DNA from: Streptomyces lincolnensis
Lineage (GTDB): Bacteria; Actinomycetota; Actinomycetes; Streptomycetales; Streptomycetaceae
Length of the DNA stretch: 64,000 nt
Assembly: GCF_021173675.1 (NCBI RefSeq)
Contig: NZ_JAIHON010000002.1
Coordinates: 558,001-622,000, forward strand
Direction of reading: 5' to 3'
The notes under the pieces are model-generated. The model searched no databases. It was given only the letters and a program-made list of their open reading frames with translations, and was not told the DNA's origin. This document shows, in pieces, positions 63,022 to 64,000 of the stretch (position 1 is the stretch's first letter; each line of letters begins with the position of its first letter). A program made the translations under genes and the position numbers.

Positions 63022-63948
63022 TCAGCCGGCCGTCGCCTCCGCGTACGCCGCCAGCAGCCCGTCGACCGCCTCGCGGCCGGCGGGCCGGAGCGGTGCGCGG
63101 ACCGGGCCCGCGGGCAGGCCGAGTGCGGTGAGCAGGGCCTTCGTGGTGACCGCGCCGGGCAGGCCCGCGGACATCATCGCCTCGATGAGCGGGGTGGCGC
63201 GCTGCTGGAGGCGGGCGGCCCGAGCCGTTTCGCCCGCGTCGAACGCGTCCAGGACGGCGCGGAGTTGGGCCGGCACCACGTTGGCGACCGTGCTCACGTA
63301 CCCCGTGCCGCCCACCGCGTACAGCGCGAGGTTGTGCTCGTCGCAGCCCGCGTAGTACGCCAACTCCGTGCGGGCCAGGACCTTCTGGGCTCCCAGGAAG
63401 TCGTAGGAGCAGTCCTTGACCGCGACGATCCGGGGGTGGGCGGCGAGCCGGATCAGTGTGTCGGGCTCGATGCGGGTGCCGGTGCGGCCCGGGATGTCGT
63501 AGAGGACGAGGGGGAGGCCGGAGGCGTCGGCGATCTCCCTGAAGTGTGCTTCCAGGGCGTCCTGCGGGGGCCTGCTGTAGTACGGGCTGACCACCAGCAG
63601 GCCGTCCGCGCCCGCCTTCTCGGCCGCCAGGGCCAGTTCGACCGTGTGCCGGGTGTCGAAGGTGCCCACGCCCGCCACGATCGACGCCCGGCCGCCCACC
63701 GCGTCCCGGACGGCCGCGACCAGCGCGGCCTTCTCCGCGTCCGTCGTCGTGGGCGACTCGCCCGTCGTGCCGGACAGGACGAGGCCGTCGCAGCCCTGCG
63801 CCACGAGCCGGTCGGCGAGCGCCCGCGCACCGTCGAGGTCCAGCGCGCCCGAGTCGGTGAAGGGCGTGATCATGGCGCAGAGGGCGCGGCCGAAGGGCGG
63901 GGCCGGGGGCGGCGGGGCCGGGGGTGCCGAGGATGGGGGTGTCGTCAT
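63022..63948 (-). CDS. dapA: 4-hydroxy-tetrahydrodipicolinate synthase family protein
   Basis: A 308-residue DapA-family aldolase. SGTTGESPTTTDAEK binds pyruvate, LVVSPYYSRPP and LVLYDIPGRTGTRIEPDT contain the conserved Tyr, and the Schiff-base Lys is in RIVAVKDCSYD. It would condense pyruvate with aspartate semialdehyde, fitting nearby dapD, though DapA paralogues with other substrates are common in Streptomyces. The ATG at 63946-63948 precedes a Pro/Ala-rich 20-residue start (MTTPPSSAPPAPPPPAPPF); a later start is possible. The 5' region reaches the window edge. Confidence 0.92.
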   Translation of the reverse strand: MTTPPSSAPPAPPPPAPPFGRALCAMITPFTDSGALDLDGARALADRLVAQGCDGLVLSGTTGESPTTTDAEKAALVAAVRDAVGGRASIVAGVGTFDTRHTVELALAAEKAGADGLLVVSPYYSRPPQDALEAHFREIADASGLPLVLYDIPGRTGTRIEPDTLIRLAAHPRIVAVKDCSYDFLGAQKVLARTELAYYAGCDEHNLALYAVGGTGYVSTVANVVPAQLRAVLDAFDAGETARAARLQQRATPLIEAMMSAGLPGAVTTKALLTALGLPAGPVRAPLRPAGREAVDGLLAAYAEATAG

Positions 63949-64000
63949 ACGGACAGTCTCGGCGGGATGACAGTGAAGCTCCACTTAATTCTTCTACGGT

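Overview
The window is chromosomal DNA of a Streptomyces species. The DNA is very GC-rich, starts are often GTG, operons run through ATGA or GTGA overlaps, and the gene order matches the conserved streptomycete core region: uvrA, uvrC-rapZ-yvcK-whiA, gap-pgk-tpiA-secG-rbpA, pgi, tkt-tal-zwf-opcA-pgl, ctaB, ctaA, the suf operon and dapD. I saw no IS element, prophage, rRNA, tRNA or true CRISPR array. Assignments come from reading motifs and protein families; no database was searched.

Layout. 1-2.5 kb: a polar amino acid ABC operon on the minus strand (binding lipoprotein, permease, ATPase cut by the edge). 2.8-9.6 kb: a metallo-beta-lactamase-fold hydrolase, a mycothiol-type isomerase family protein, uvrA, and a LacI regulator coupled to a PfkB sugar kinase behind a 26-bp perfect palindrome. 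9.7-17 kb: an accessory signalling island with an HTH protein, a receiver-only response regulator, an orphan sugar-type binding lipoprotein, a large multidomain histidine kinase and a NarL-type response regulator. Two of its promoter regions share a 13-mer containing CTAG. 17-25.4 kb: the overlapping uvrC-rapZ-yvcK-whiA operon and a secreted M14 carboxypeptidase. 25.6-41 kb: central carbon metabolism (gap, pgk, tpiA, pgi; divergently tkt-tal-zwf-opcA-pgl) with secG, rbpA, an MFS transporter and ctaB. 41-43.6 kb: a small conserved protein, an amidohydrolase and ctaA.

43.7-50.6 kb is the most unusual part. A 1120-residue protein appears to join a SARP/BTAD transcription-factor head, one transmembrane helix, a seven-repeat YVTN-like beta-propeller and a complete family-5 (oligopeptide-type) solute-binding domain. 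Its gene holds the only in-frame TTA codon I noticed in the window, and three CTTGG direct repeats about one helical turn apart lie just upstream. A divergent secreted protein with three Cys-Pro-Arg-Gly repeats and a convergent ABC-2 exporter flank it. I read it as a membrane-bound one-component sensor-regulator under bldA control.

50.8-57.4 kb: sufR-sufB-sufD-Rieske-sufC-sufS-sufU-sufT, the Fe-S assembly operon. A CAAC-N6-GTTG site, the published cyanobacterial SufR operator form, overlaps the sufR start. 57.5-64 kb: an AbfB-domain membrane protein, an SMR efflux pump with its TetR regulator and a likely operator, a four-copy 55-bp repeat, dapD, a small secreted peptide with a strong terminator, a SigE-family sigma factor with a membrane propeller partner, and a dapA-family gene. 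At least nine genes have a -10-like hexamer 6-7 nt before the start codon, which suggests leaderless transcripts.
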